A stretch of 64,000 nt of DNA, from positions 450,399,793 to 450,463,792 of the forward strand of contig NC_053037.3 in the NCBI RefSeq assembly GCF_002575655.3. Direction: 5' to 3'. The notes below the pieces were generated by a model. The model saw only the letters and a list, made by a program, of their open reading frames with translations. It searched no databases and was not told the DNA's origin. Below are positions 1-13,041 of this stretch, in pieces. A program made the translations under genes and the position numbers. This stretch comes from Aegilops tauschii subsp. strangulata. Its lineage: Eukaryota; Streptophyta; Magnoliopsida; Poales; Poaceae. Each line of letters starts with the position of its first letter. The first letter of the stretch is position 1.

Positions 1-1035
1 CGGTCTGACCGATAAAGATCTTCGTAGAATATGTGGGAGCCAATATGAGCATCCAGGTTCCGCTATTGGTTATTGACCGGAGACGTGTCTTGGTCATGTC
101 TGCATAGTTCTCAAACCCGTAGGGTCCGCACGCTTAATGTTTCGATGACAGTTATATTATGAGTTTATATGTTTTGATGTATCGAAGGTTGTTCGGAGTC
201 CCGGATGTGATCACGGACATGACGAGGAGTCTCGAAATGGTCGAGACATGAAGATTGATATATTGGAAGCCTATGTTTGGATATCAGAAGTGTTCCTGGT
301 AAAATCGGGATTTTACCGAAGTACCGGGAGGTTACCGGAACCCCCCGGGGGCTTAATGGGCCATAGTGGGCCTTAGTGGAGAAGAGGAGAGGCGGCCAGG
401 GCAGGGCCACGCGCCCCTCCCCCTAGTCCGAATAGGACAAGGAGAGGGGGGCGGCACCCCCCCTTTCCTTCCTCTCTCCCTCCTCTTTCCCCCTCCACTC
501 CTAATCCAACAAGGAAAAGGGAGGGAGTCCTACTCCCGGCGGGAGTAGGACTCCTCCTGGCGGGCCCCCTCCTGGCCGGCCGCACCTCCCCCCTTGCTCC
601 TTTATATACGGGGGGCAGGGGGCACCCTAGAGAGACAACAATTGATCGTTTGATCTTTTAGCCGTGTGCGGTGCCCCCCTCCACCATAGTCCACCTCGAT
701 AATACTGTAGCAGTGCTTAGGCAAAGCCCTGCGTCAGTAGAACATCATCATCGTCACCACGCCGTCGTGCTGACGAAACTCTCCCTCAACACTCGGCTGG
801 ATCGGAGTTCGAGGGACGTCATCGGGCTGAACGTGTGCTAAACTCGGAGATGCCGTGCGTTCGGTACTTGATCGGTCGGATCGTGAAGACGTACGACTAC
901 ATCAACCGCGTTGTGCTAACGCTTCCGCTCTCGGTCTACGAGGGTACGTGGACACACTCTCCCCTCTCGTTGCTAGGCATCACCATGATCTTGCGTGTGC
1001 GTAGGAAATTTTTGAAATTACTACGTTCCCCAACA
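1..1035 (+). mobile_element. 3' part of an Angela/WIS-type Copia LTR
   Basis: This is the right-hand part of a long terminal repeat that runs off the left edge of the window. It matches, by eye and over its whole length, the reverse complement of the LTR at 44154-45894, including the stretch with 'cgtagggtccgcacgctta' and the GC-rich leader around 400-620. A TATA-like TTTATATA lies at about 601-608, where the LTR promoter is expected. The LTR ends with the canonical ...CCCCAACA at 1035. The sequence after it (GAGAGGACAC) is not a tRNA-Met primer binding site, so this is either the 3' LTR of an element to the left or a solo LTR. The family name rests on recognising the conserved LTR ends. Confidence 0.85.
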
Positions 1036-2060
1036 GAGAGGACACACCTTGCATCATATTTGAGCTCTCACACATTTGACAAGTTTTTTGTGTTATGCTG
1101 CTTCACGCAATTCATCTCACGCGCTACATGCACGGTGACTTCGTAAATCTCAAGATGATATGCTGGCTCGGTCTTTCGGACATGCTCATATGGGTAGGGT
1201 GTGTGTGTTCATAGAGATAAGTGTATGCGCGTGTATATGAGCGCTTATGTCTGTACTGATATTAAAAAAAAGAGCAAGACTTCGAAACCACGTCCCTTGA
1301 ACCTGCCCCGGGTCAAAGACGATAAGGTTTCTAGGGAGCATCTTAACACGACTGTTCACTTCTACTCAACTACATCCACGACCGACCTTCTGCTTCAACT
1401 ATTTCCTCTATAATGGACGACCATGCCACCTTCACCATCATGACAGAGTTTCAGATGAACTTGTATGATATGTCGATCTCCCTCTTTTTTTTCCAGAAAT
1501 GGAGGTGTATCCCCGGCCTCTGCATCATAATGATGCATGCGGTCATCTTATTAAATAGTCTCGAAGTAGCACAAAGTCATAAAATTATTACAGCTCAAAA
1601 TCTTAACCGGTAAGGCAATATAAAGGATAAGCTCCTAGACTCCTATCCTGTTATGCGACCGCCATCCTAACCGGTTGAATATAGCCCGTGCTACCATTTC
1701 CCACTGGTTGCACCTAGTAACCAAAGGCTCTCTGGAGTCCATAGGAGTGAGTAAGGACCACGTATGGATCCATGCGGTAGCTCTGAAGATGACCTACAAG
1801 AAAGTTAAAGTGTGTTATCTGTTAAAAATCATATCATTCCTGCAATTCCATATAACCCATATAAGTGCACATGTTCCAATCCGAATACGCGCCGCAGTAA
1901 TATGTGCAACCCCAGCTAACCACGTTCCAAACAACGATTCAATGTCAACTGGAGGATTAATGTTAAAGGCTATATGGATCGTTCTCCAAAGCAATTTGGC
2001 GAGTGGGCACTCAGCTTTTAAAGGCAGTCACACCCGGCTAAACTCCACACCACAACACTT
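1036..2060. other. Intergenic, with a possible retroposon 3' tail
   Basis: No gene is supported here. Around 1141-1272 a stretch alternating GTGTGTG, GTGTATGCGCGTGTATATGAGCGC and GTCTGTACTG ends in an A-run at about 1264-1271. This looks like the 3' end of a LINE- or SINE-derived retroposon common in grass genomes, but I cannot name it firmly. The rest (1280-2060) is unremarkable and shows no convincing reading frame. Confidence 0.35.
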
Positions 2061-3115
2061 TTGCTCCACATCCTCCTCCCTTGCACCGCATCCACCATGA
2101 CTGCAAGCTCTAGCATGATGTGGGAGAGCCTGTCATCGGGGCAGACGCACAAGGTGCCCGCCCTTGCAGCCGCCTGGCAGACCCGCCGCGCCTGGCGGAT
2201 CGAGCACGCCATGCCAACCAACTTGCCCGAGGTCTCCGACGACGACACGATGTTAGACCTCGCGCCCGTGCATGCCGGCTTGACCATGGAGCAGGCACAG
2301 GCGCACTACGACGCCGACATGCCGGAGGAGGAGCAACCTGCACCGGCTCCTTTGTCGGCGTTCCGGCGGGCGCATGAGGAGCAGAGGTACAATCTGTTCC
2401 TCCTCGAGTAGCACCGGCTGGCGGAGGGCCAAATCTACGACGAGCGCGCAAGCGGCGAGGCCGTGGCCGCCATGGTCACGGTGAACCCGAACATTGTTGT
2501 GGAGCAGAGGACGCTCTACGAGACCGCACGTGCTCCAGGCGCCTCTCGAAACACAGAGTCGACGCCAGCTGCGCATCCTACGTGTCGTCGTCCATTGGAG
2601 ACGCATGTGGCAGGTGGACAGTGACGGACCGTCCACAACCATGACGACCTCACGTCCACCGGCACCGGCGGCAGACATGTTGCGAACTCCCCTAAGGATG
2701 AGTAGGGTATGGGAGGCTGCAGGGCGTTGTGTCCCAAGTGGGCCGGTCCGTCTTCCATGTTTTGTTCTTCCTTATTGGAGACCACACCTTCACTTCACGG
2801 GCCTTGTACCCCATCGCCACTCATGGAGATGGCAGATGAAGAACATGGTTGCCGATGCGGAATACAAAGGAAGTGAACGACGTGCGCCGCCGTAGGATAG
2901 GTTTAGGGTCCAGCCGCTTTTTAAATGAAAAATGTTCGAATTATTATGAATGTATTTCGGTTTATATGAAAATCTGCCATTCATCCGGTTAGTTGAAACA
3001 ATGTTTGAAATGATGTGAACGGCGTTGGATGGCCAGCTCCCGCATCCGTGTCCGCGGACTAGTCCTCTATCCGCGTACGGATGCGGGAGCAAATTTGCGG
3101 GTCAGCGTTGGAGAT
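2061..3115 (+). pseudogene. Unrecognised ORF remnant, probably TE-borne
   Basis: A GC-rich open frame starts at ATG 2097, in a fair start context, and runs to TAG at 2409-2411. The same frame then continues past the stop with similar composition (RLAEGQIYDERASGEA...), which suggests a once longer protein with a point stop. The acidic and alanine-rich sequence shows no motif I recognise. About 600 bp further right the block ends with GTTGGAGATGCCCTCAG near 3103-3119. Ends of this kind (GGGCATCTCCAAC read outward) are typical of Harbinger-like DNA transposons in grasses. I therefore think the frame is a degraded transposon passenger, but I did not identify the other end. Confidence 0.3.
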
Positions 3116-4259
3116 GCCCTCAGCATACTCATCCTGGTACTAAACTGGATTAAAGTTTAACCACCAAAAATTGCTCAATAACCTTTCTTTCTTTTTAGTG
3201 CACTTCACGCAGCGGTGTTTCTGAATTCTCTATTCAGTGCCTTTCCAGGGTTCCGAAGTTAGGCCGAATACTCGATTTGTCTACACAGCGCTGCTCCGAA
3301 TCAAAGATAGACGGAACCTGCTTCACAAAGGCCGGGTACGCGGAAGCAGCAACAACAAAAGGAAAACGGAAAAGCAGAGGCCGTCAAGTCTCGAGCCCGT
3401 GCCTGTCGGAAGGGGATGGCAAGGCGTGTAGAAAAGCGAGGAAACAAACCCCGCGAAACCAGCGAGTGGACCATGACGTGGACATGTCGATGCCACCACA
3501 CTCACACACGCCAGTGCGTGACATGGAATCTTCCCTGCTCTTGTCTCTCCTGCCGCCCTGCCTTTCAAGGTAGTGGAAATGCAGCAGTGTAGTATAAACT
3601 AGCGCAAGAAATTGGAGCAAAGAAAAAGTATGATGCGCATGTAGTAAAACCAACGAATATGTTTCTACATCTTCAACCTACGAAGGCAAAGAGTGGGAAG
3701 GGGATTTTAAAACGACGGTAGGGTGAAAGCGGCTGAGGGCCAAACACAAGCAGGTCTCTTTGTTTAGCACATCTCCGTCATAACAAGACTAAATAACTAG
3801 CTTAGCGAAGAAGCTCAGTTCGGGCCAATCAGGTTCAGGCATTTTTTCCCCTTGGAATCGTGAAGATTCACACCTATAGCAGCCTAGAAGAGTAGGAAAA
3901 GAAAAGGCAAAAAAAAAAAGGACAGAGAACAGCCTAGCACAAGACTTAGCAGGAGCAGGCTGACCCAAGTCAACGAATTCCTCGCTGGCTTTCCACTCGC
4001 GAGCATGGCCCACGAACCCAACCCGACACAACCCACCCAACTCGGTCCGGCCCGGCCGCTCCACTACGCCCTCCCACTGACTTTTTACCACCGCACACGC
4101 CGAGCAATACAAAAGCGGGAGGCGTCGGCAGCAGCCGCACTGGACCGGAGCAGACACGCCGCTGCTTCCTTCCCTTCCCCTTTCCCCACCTGCGTGCGAG
4201 CGGCCACCCAGACCAACCGCGTCCAGATCCGGCGGCCGATCTCTCCCGCCCGTCTCCCC
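3116..4259. other. Intergenic and 5' flank of the LRR gene
   Basis: No gene or recognisable repeat is seen between 3116 and about 3950. The part from about 4000 to 4259 is GC-rich and pyrimidine-rich just before the start codon and probably holds the promoter and 5' leader of the LRR gene. An AATACAAAAG stretch at about 4105 could be a weak TATA-like element, but I would not rely on it. Confidence 0.4.
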
Positions 4260-7200
4260 ATGGCGGCCGGAGCCCTGGTCCTGGCCCTCGTAGCGGCGCT
4301 CGCGGTCGCGCTGGCGGGGGCAAACTCCGAGGGCGACGCGCTCTCGGCGCTGCGCCGCAGCCTGCGGGACCCCGGCGGCGTGCTGCAGAGCTGGGACCCC
4401 ACCCTCGTCAACCCCTGCACCTGGTTCCACGTCACCTGCGACCGCGACAACCGCGTCACCCGCCTGTGCGTTTCCCTCTCTCCTCTCTTGCTCGCCCTTC
4501 CATTTCTGTTTGAGTCGGGGCTGTGGTCTGTCCGTGGAAGGGGAATCGATTCGCCGGGCTCGCGTCTATGGGGAGCTACCGATTTAACAGCGGATGAGTT
4601 TATTCCTAGCTATAATTTGTTCCCGACAGGACAGACTAGTGTTAGGTGCATCTGCGTAATCGATGATTTATTAGTACTCAATACTGGTAGATTATTGTTG
4701 GCGACGAAGAGTGGGTATGGTCCTGCGTGAATCAAAACAAGAGCCTCATCGGAAATTAATCTGTTTGAGCAAGTGTTCTCAAGTCTGTTTTGTTGCTTGG
4801 GGCAATAAGGTTGAAGTTTCCCAAGACTGAAGAAGTTAAACCCTTTAGACTGAAAAGGGAAATAAAGTAAAAAAAAAGGCGGAGAAGATAAGTTACTGTG
4901 CTGGGATAGTTGGTGTTCTTTGTGTTCTCCATGAATCTTCACTGCCTAGTGCTTGCAGTCTTCCTTGGGATTTCCAAACAATAACTCTTAGTTTCTAAAA
5001 ATAGTAGCTAATTCACTATACTCCCTCTGATTCATATTAATTATCGGTGATTTAGTACCATATTAATTGTCGCCGATTTAGTACAAAGTTGTACCAAATC
5101 AGCGGCAATTAATATGGATCGTTCTCTTTTTTTTTTTTGGAGAACAGCTATTGATGATTTCTTGTATTTGCGTATGAGATCAAAATTTTACAAGAATATC
5201 TTCATCTGATTGTTTTCTTCAAATACCCCCTCTTACAGAGATCTTGGTAACTTGAATTTATCTGGTCATCTGGTGCCCGAGCTTGGTAAATTGGAGCATT
5301 TGCAATACCTGTAAGTTCTTCTTTCACGTGGTTTGGTTCTTATTGCTAGTTTCTCTAAGTAGTAAGCTCAAACCTACTGTACTATTTTTGTTCACAACTG
5401 TTTACACATAAGTTCCATCATCTGGAAAATATGTTATATTCATTGAAGTAGATGATGTGTTCCATGTAAGTTGCAATTTGCAAAACACCAATAGTAGCAT
5501 CTGATCGTCAACTTAGTGCTGATTGATTTGTTATTTGGTCTGAGATGTGGCTGTTGTTACTACCAAATCATGTGCGCTTCTCCATAGATGGGATATATCC
5601 TACAAGAGACAGTTTTAACCTGCATGCATGTGATTTAGAATGGCATATGTTCCAGCCTCCAGGTGTAAATTTGTTTGAACTTTCAACTTATAATTTAGAT
5701 TGGTTCTTTTTCCAGTTTAAAGCTTATGTATTAAGCTGTGTCACATAATAAAGTAGCTTTACAGTACTACAACCTACGCTAATTAAGCTAATGGAATCCT
5801 GAGTTTGTAGCGGAACTTGAAAGCAAAAATGAATAGTAGGGACATGGATTAACCTGCTATGATGACAAAGAAATCTTAAAGATATTCAGATACAGAAGGA
5901 GCTAACCATGGCTTCCATTATAGTATTATACAACCATTACATGCCTTCTTAGGTTAAACAAGTAGATATGATGCTATTTTCTGTCCTTCATCGATGTCCT
6001 CCAGAACCTGTTCAGTACATTGTGTAACTGAATACCTAATGCACATCATCCTATTTTGAACTGCTGTCTAGGATCCATTTCCATTGTTGTTGGTGGTGCA
6101 TTTGTTTACATTCTATTTCTTTAGAGTTTGTTATGATGACGTTTAGGCCCGATGTATCGAAATTCCTGTTTAGTATTCAATGTTTACTGATTATTCATCC
6201 TAATGCAATGCAGTTGTATTGACTATTAGTGTTGCAACAGGGAACTTTACAAAAATAATATTGAAGGAACGATCCCATCGGAACTTGGTGATTTGAAGAA
6301 CCTAATTAGCTTGGACTTGTACAAGAACAATGTTTCGGGGACTATACCTCCAACACTTGGGAAGTTGAAGTCCCTTGTATTCTTGTAAGTTTCATGCCTT
6401 CAAGTACTCTCTACATATGAAACAGTTATCACATATTAGCAACTGAATGCGGATTTATTGCTGATTATGCTAAAGATGAACATTCTGTATTGTTCTAATG
6501 GTGTCGGGTTCTGCTAGGATATCTGTTCGTAGGTGCTATGTACAAATGTAACACTATAGTTCTGTATTTTATGCTTAACATACGGTTGTGCTTTCATAGG
6601 CGGCTCAACGGCAATCGTTTGACTGGACCAATTCCAAGGGAGCTGGCTGGAATATCTAGCCTCAAAGTTGTGTAAGTACAGTTTCATTTCCAATGACGAG
6701 TGCAGTTGGCTCCATGTGAATTTGCCATGTGATAATTTTGGCTTCATTGTTTTACAGTGATGTTTCTGGTAATAATCTGTGTGGAACAATTCCCACGACT
6801 GGACCATTTGAGCACATTCCTCTCAGCAAGTAAGTCTGCTTGCCTTCTCTAATGTACTGCGACATGGAGATTTTCAAAATATGCCCATAATAGAAGTTTC
6901 AAACAAATGAGAACTTCAAAGAATATAAGAGATTCTGCCTTTAATTTTAGGATGTGTGTCTCTTAACCAATAGTACTTGTGAAAGGCAAATTAAATCGCT
7001 CCTGTGATTATTTGACCGACCAATATGTGGATCCTAAAACATGCATTTTCTCGTCAGCTCCTCACACTTCTTTAGTTACACATCTATGTTTGGATGCTTC
7101 TTTATTTGCAAAATTAATTTGGTTGACTGTTTCCGTGATAAGGTGGGTAGTCACTATTTCAATTATTTTTTTGCGGGTTGGGTAGTCACTATTTCTGATA

Positions 7201-7677
7201 TGGAAGGGTATAATCTTATCATTCTGAAGGGGCATCATCTGAGTGCAGGAATGAGAGGCTTTTTATCACCAATTTGTGCTGCTGTGGATTCGAGCATAGT
7301 TTAGTTGACCCATTCCAAGCACTTCCTTCGTCGCCCTAGTGTTTTCTTTTTCATCCCTTTCTGTCAATTCTCTTTTCAGTATTCGATATGTTTTGTGAAC
7401 CAAAGGACATGGATAACTTTTTTAGCCTAGTGGGCACATAACGCTGTAGGCTCATAATCTCAACCATTATGTTTTCTTTCCATAACGATGCAATTTTTAT
7501 TTGTATCCAGCCTCCACTTTCCAGCTCATGTTCTCACACCACCATTACGTTGTTCCGTTTGTCGAGCCATTTGTTGACAAAGTGCGAGCGTTCTGTTTTA
7601 TGTGCAGCTTCGAGAGGAACCCGCGCTTGGAAGGCCCAGAGCTACAAGGCCTGGCTGTATATGAAACCAACTGCTAA
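4260..7677 (+). CDS. LRR1: Small secreted LRR protein (LRR1-like)
   Basis: Six exons join cleanly: 4260-4465, 5239-5310, 6241-6384, 6600-6671, 6758-6829 and 7608-7677 (211 aa). All introns are GT-AG. The repeat exons are 72 or 144 nt, so each encodes whole 24-residue LRRs, as in SERK-type genes. The protein has a hydrophobic signal peptide (residues 1-21), an LRR N-terminal cap ending in [10 protein letters not shown], about five plant-type repeats (xNxxGTIPxxLGxL) and the C-terminal tail [14 protein letters not shown]. There is no transmembrane segment or kinase. It resembles rice OsLRR1, a small plasma-membrane or apoplastic LRR protein reported to interact with the hypersensitive-response protein HIR1; I infer a similar defence or signalling role. 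It also resembles truncated SERK/BAK1 ectodomains, but its short tail is complete in itself. The reading frame is intact. Confidence 0.93.
5021..5125. repeat. Degenerate Stowaway-type MITE
   Basis: In intron 1 of the LRR gene, CTCCCTCTG after a TA begins a palindromic element of the CATATTAATTGTCGC / GCGGCAATTAATATG type. The left arm is present twice (about 5031-5063 and 5063-5093), so the element has an internal arm duplication. The right CGGAGGGAG end is eroded into a T-run at about 5127-5139. Confidence 0.6.
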
Positions 7678-8558
7678 ACGGCTACGGGAAGGTGGAAAAT
7701 GCTAGGAAGTAACGGGCGTACAAGGTTTACCGGAGATCGGGGTGATATAGATGGTTATGTCCGCAGTTTGCCACTTTGTAATGTTCCTCCCTACATAGCG
7801 CTGTCATGCCATGCGTGCCTTGCTCTCAGCAGGGAAGTTGAGTTGTTGTATGTTGTGTAGCAGAACGATGCTTTCTGCCTGTGGAAGTAAAACATAAGAT
7901 TGCCTATGTGTCATGACTCAAATGGTATTGTCATCTACTCATCTCTATTATGGCATTTTTTGCTTGCTTGCTCGTGCAATACATCAATTAGATCTACGAG
8001 TAGCATTCTAGCTGATGGATAACTGATGTAGGGCTGATATGGCATTGGTGTGAGATGTCCAAGCAAGAGTAGCTGGCAGACTTCCAACCTCTTTTCTGAC
8101 CTGAAGTATATATCAAATTAAATTCTTATAGCGGTGCCAACCTCAAATGCCAACCAAAACAATTGAAGTAAACGGATGACTGTAGCTGATATTTTGTACT
8201 GCCCCTGTCAGTTCCATCATACCTGTCCTTTTGGAGATGGGCAAAGTTGACCTCTAGTAATATCTTGAAAAATATTCAGTTTGGATAGCTAAAAATCATG
8301 TGTAAGTTTGTCTCAAAAGCATCTTCACAACTTGTACAAGTGAAATTACTTTTTTGACAGGCAAAAAAGTTACCAGTGACAGTGATTTTCTTCAGAATAA
8401 GTTAGTGGGGCAATTATTTGGAGATGACATCTGTCAGACACGATCGGGCATTCGGGCTTAGGCTTGGGCGATTGCAGCGGGCTCACTGAGAGTGATCGAC
8501 TGGTGCCACCGGGCCAGGGTCGGACCCCAACTCGCTCCCCGCAGCCGGGCCGGCCGTG
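7678..8558. other. Intergenic region between LRR gene and L2HGDH
   Basis: The 3' UTR of the LRR gene occupies the left part (no stop-proximal AATAAA is obvious). The last ~120 bases before 8559 are GC-rich and likely form the 5' leader of the dehydrogenase gene. I see no further gene, tRNA or repeat. Confidence 0.45.
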
Positions 8559-11098
8559 ATGCTTCCGCTGCGGCGCTTGTCGGCGGCCTGCCGCCGGCGT
8601 GGGCTCGCCCAGTTCGCCACCGGAATCCCCCGGGAGGCGGCGGACGCGGTCGTGGTGGGCGCCGGCGCGGTCGGCCTCGCGGTGGCGCGCGCGCTGGCCA
8701 TGGCGGGGCGCGACGTGGTGATGGTCGAGGCGGCCTCCAGCTTCGGCACCGGCACCAGCTCCCGCAACAGCGAGGTCATCCACGCCGGCATCTACTACCC
8801 TCCCCGCAGCCTCAAGGTGCGCCCCGTTCCCGCCGAGCCGTATAATCCACGAGTTCGTGCAGAGGGATTCTATTAGCTTTCTGTGATATTTCAGTTCAGT
8901 TTAGTTCAGTCAGTTCTCACCAGTCACCACATTGGACAGTTGACATTAGCATTTTAGCATTTCAGTCTCTTAGGTGTGTGTGTCCTTAAGAGTTTGAGAT
9001 TGGTATACAGATATTATTATACTGAAAATAAAACAGATATAATTCATCGGGCAAATAGCAATCTTCTTCCCTGCTTTGTGTTATTTCCAGTTTTGCACAT
9101 TGCAGTAGCGATATTCTTGTTGATACTTTTGAGGTATATACTGTCTCTAATGCTGAGTGCACTTGTAGAATCACAGTTCATTACTTCATTTTCCCCTTCT
9201 GTCCATCTATGGCATTTCTTAATATAATGATCCTTTCTTCTGTCCTATTCTATTTGACGAATTACCAAAGTGCTTTCTTGCCATGCTGAAATTAATTACA
9301 GGTTTTTTTCCTACGAAATGTTTTTTGTAGGCTAATCTTTGTGTAAGAGGAAGGGAAATGCTCTACAAGTACTGCACAGAACGAGCAATCCCCCATAAAC
9401 GGCTCGGCAAACTTATCGTTGCTACTGGTGTTGCAGAGACTGCAAAGCTGGACATGCTCCTCAAGAGTGCTAAAGACAATGGGGTGGATGATCTTCAGAT
9501 GATGGAAGGTTCTCAGGCCATGGAGATGGAACCTGAACTTCGTTGTTTGAAAGCTTTGCTATCACCTAGTACTGGGATTGTTGACTCACATTCATTCATG
9601 CTCTCCCTTTTGGTACTTGGCTAATCTGTTCTTGATACTTACCATTTTTGTCTTTGCATTGTTTATTTTGCCTGCTACAATCCTCTAAATGATTTAATTA
9701 TTTGGAAGGTCCCTTTTCACACTCTCCAAGAGTGAAAAAACTGCATAGATAACTGAAATAGCGCTACGTAGAGGGCCTCTGCACTATCGAAGCAATTTTA
9801 ACTAGTTAAGATATGTTGATGTTCCTTTCTTCCGTTTTCCTTCTCAAATGAGCTCGCAGCAATGTTTGGAAGGTTCAGGCCCGATAATCCAAAAATATTT
9901 CCCATGCGTCTTTCCTGTACACAGTTATATCATGTTCATTTTATGTTAGTCCACTTCATCGTGTTGCATCATGCAAAACTCCAAATCTTCTCATACTGTC
10001 ATGTGATTTCCTTTTCTTGTGATGCAGGCTGATGCTGAAAATCTAGGCGCAACCATATCATATAACACAGCAGTCATCAGTGGACGTGTTGGAGATGAAG
10101 GGATCGAGCTTCATATTTCTGAAAGCAAAGAGCTGGAGAACCATTCTATTGGCTCTCCTGTACTCCCACAGATTGTTTTGCTTCCAAAACTTCTGATAAA
10201 TGCAGCAGGTTTGAGTGCAATTCCACTTGCCAAAAGACTTGATGGCCTTGCCCAAGCATTTGTGCCCCCGGCTTACTATGCCCGTGGATGTTACTTCACC
10301 CTCTCACAAACCAAGAGTCCTTTCAGCCACTTAATATACCCTCTACCAGAGGATGGTGGCATAGGGGTCCATGTCACACTAGACTTAAATGGCCTTGTTA
10401 AATTTGGACCAGATGTTGAATGGTTAGATGGTAAAATGGACGACATGTCATGTTTCCTGAATAGGTAAGCCATTGCAAATACTTGCTTGTTCAGTTTAAT
10501 TATATATGGTCTTTTTTACTTGTTATACACATCGCTGAAATCGATGGAGTTACAAATACCTAATATGGCATGCTAATGTTCTAGTGGTGTCCAATATTTA
10601 AAAATAAAGTTACTACAGTTGTTGCCTAAAATTTACTGATTTATATAAAAATAGTTTCGTCTTCTTGAAAAAGCTAAGATGTTGTATGACTTTTAGCATC
10701 TATGTAAATCAGGTTTGATTACTCGGTGAACCCCACCCGATGTTCTGGATTTTACTCTGTGATAAGGAAGTATTTTCCAAATCTCAAGGATTGTTCTTTG
10801 GAGCCTGGTTATTCTGGGATCCGGCCAAAGCTTTCTGGCCCGGGACAGCGCCCTTCGGATTTTGTTATTCAGGTTATTATCTGATTTAACATAGTTCTCA
10901 TATATCAGCTTCAAAGTTTACTTTTCACTCTCAAGTATTAATCGACAAACCCGTGAAGCTGAACACTCCTGACTACTGCAGGGGGAGGATGTCCACAGTA
11001 TTCCTGGGCTGGTTAACTTGTTTGGTATAGAATCCCCTGGTTTGACGTCAAGCTTGGCAATTGGAGAACACATAGTTTCAAGGTATAACAACACTTGA
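8559..11098 (+). CDS. L2HGDH: L-2-hydroxyglutarate dehydrogenase, mitochondrial
   Basis: Five exons: 8559-8816, 9331-9612, 10028-10464, 10713-10872 and 10982-11098, giving 417 aa without stops. The enzyme is an FAD-dependent oxidoreductase of the DAO fold that oxidises L-2-hydroxyglutarate, a side product of malate dehydrogenase, to 2-oxoglutarate. In plants it is mitochondrial. An Arg/Ala-rich, acid-poor N-terminus ([15 protein letters not shown]) fits a targeting peptide. The dinucleotide-binding motif GAGAVG is at residues 34-39, followed by the acidic VEAA end of strand 2 and the family stretch [16 protein letters not shown]. Later exons hold [21 protein letters not shown] and [20 protein letters not shown]. 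The last is the family C-terminus, after which the frame ends in a few extra residues (VSRYNNT). The chosen ATG follows an in-frame GTG and is the only good start before GAGAVG. Confidence 0.93.
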
Positions 11099-11431
11099 TT
11101 CTCAAACAATCGCCAATCGATGAATTGCAGCTGGATGAATCCAGGACGGCTGGAGGCTCTCATGTGAATCAGCTTGTAAAGGCGTGACTCTCCAGCTTAT
11201 AGTTGAATAAACAGAATATATCGATTGTAGGTTGATGTATAAAATGTGGATCCTCGCATAGTTTTTGTGGGAAGAGGATCCTCTGCATTACCAGCTTGTG
11301 TCTCTAAGCAGAATCATATGCATTAGATCGCCTGTCGGAACATTTGATGAAGATTGGATGGCCAGGATTGAATGGAAAACACGATGGTAGCGTACATTTT
11401 CTTGCAGCAAAAATACGATGCAACTCTGTCA
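11099..11431. other. 3' flank of L2HGDH
   Basis: This short stretch probably carries the 3' UTR and terminator of the dehydrogenase gene. It contains no gene of its own. The short frames here lack any recognisable motif. Confidence 0.4.
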
Positions 11432-12620
11432 TTTTTTTTTCCAAAACGGAGGCAAAAGATTTGCCTCATCTATTCAATAAGAGGGAGCAGAGTTTAGAGT
11501 TTTACAAGAGCACCCACATACACGGCATGGCGATTACTCATGCAAAAATATAGGCCCTAGTCTTTTAGCACCTGCGGTTATCCAAAGCTTTGCCTCCAAG
11601 ATGATGTTAAGAAGGATAGGCGGCGACGCGCACTTGTGACGGATCACCCTGGCATTTCGCTCATTCCAGATGGTCCAAGAAATAAGCATGGTGAGGGAGG
11701 TCATAGCGCTCCGGTTGGGGACGTGGTTGCCCTCTTGTCCCACCATTCGTGGACGGAATCGTCAAGATGAAGATGTCGAAAGAACAGCAGCAAAAAGCAA
11801 GAAATTTGGCAGGGCACCCCAAGCGTTGCAGAAGATCCAGGACGTAATCCCGCTTGACCAAATCAAACGCCTTCTTGATGTCAAGCTTGAAAAGTAGGGC
11901 GGGTATTTTGCACTTGTGTAACCTCCGCGCAAAGTTTTGAACGTACATGAAGTTGTCATGGATGCTACGCCTCTTAATGAATGCACTTTGAGCGTCGGAG
12001 ACTAGGCCGTCCATGTGGGGGACTAGTCGAAGCGAGAGGACCTTAGCGATGATTTTGACGATGGCGTGGATGAGGCTAATAGGCCTGTAGTCGAGGATGC
12101 CTTCCGCACCTTCCTTTTTAGGCAAGAGGACAACATTTGCGGAGTTAAGCCATTGAAGGTTATAGGTGTGGAGGGAGTCAAAGCGTTGGATGACCCTCAT
12201 GACCGCATGCTTGATAACACCCCAACACTTTATTACCTGGCATCTCCTTGATGGCTTCCCAAATCACGTCCTCGGTGATAGGAGCATCAAGGCCATGCAC
12301 AGCATGGGACTCAATGCCTGGCTCTTCCTAGTTAAAGTCCTCGTTGCTCGTGCACCCCCTTCCTAACACCTCCCCCCCTTCCTAACACCTCATAAAAGTG
12401 GTCATGTATGATCTTCTCTTTTTCATTGTGCTCGATTACCAAACCAAGCTCGTGCTTGATCTGATGAATGTGGTTTTTTCTCCTGCAGGCGTTAATGCAC
12501 CGGTGGAAGAATTTGGTGTTTGCATCACCGCCTCTTAAATTTGCAATCCTAGTGCACCGGCTCTTCCTAGCCCTCACGAGCACCGCCAAACTCCGCCAAT
12601 TTGGCTCTACCTTCTAATCG
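11432..12620 (-). mobile_element. Decayed L1-type LINE fragment
   Basis: Read on the minus strand, broken frames give successive parts of a plant L1-clade ORF2. They are the GDANTKFFHR region (about 12520), PITEDVIWEAIKEMPG (about 12260), the reverse transcriptase core LPKKEGAEGILDYRPISLIH...SAFIKRRSIHDNF...LKLDIKKAFDLV-type sequence (about 12190-11840), and finally the RNase-H/zf-RVT-like WTIWNERNARVIRH (about 11660). The catalytic YADD block and the thumb are missing, so an internal deletion joins the RT to the C-terminus. A T-run at 11432-11440 is the element's poly(A) tail. The 5' end is truncated, as is usual for LINEs. The fragment lies between two convergent genes. Confidence 0.85.
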
Positions 12621-13041
12621 TGGAATGCAAGTTAACCATCAGCCAGGAATGAAATTCTATCACAAATAACTTGATACACAACACAGGCATAATTTCAACT
12701 ATATCCATCAAAATTGTTCCTACATGGTGACTCTGATCACTTAACATTTCGAGAAATTATGGTAATACACTAATAGCAGTACATGGTCTCCGGCATAGGA
12801 TCCACAAATATCACCAGGCAAAGGTTATAAAGGTATCTGGAAGTAATGGATGGGGTTGTGGAAGGGCAAGGGCAATGTCACAGGGAAGTAAAACTCTTCA
12901 AGCGCCAGCTTGTCTGTTCCCAATTGTCCAGGTTTCGCCATTCCTATCATCTGAAGTTTAGCGAGCGACGGTGAGTAAATTGACAGGTCAGCAAGAACAC
13001 AAAACATTTTTTTAAACAAGATAATAAAAACTAAAAGCATC
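12621..13041. other. 3' flank of the UTP11-like gene
   Basis: The sequence is AT-rich with no reading frame or repeat that I recognise. It probably holds the 3' UTR and polyadenylation region of the minus-strand UTP11-like gene. Confidence 0.4.

Noticed and set aside
4005..4259. Upstream extension of the LRR gene frame to ATG 4005
   Set aside because: The extension would bury the signal peptide; ATG 4260 directly precedes the hydrophobic leader and fits the family length.
11670..12366. Plus-strand frames between L2HGDH and UTP11
   Set aside because: Antisense shadows of the L1-type LINE reverse transcriptase on the minus strand.
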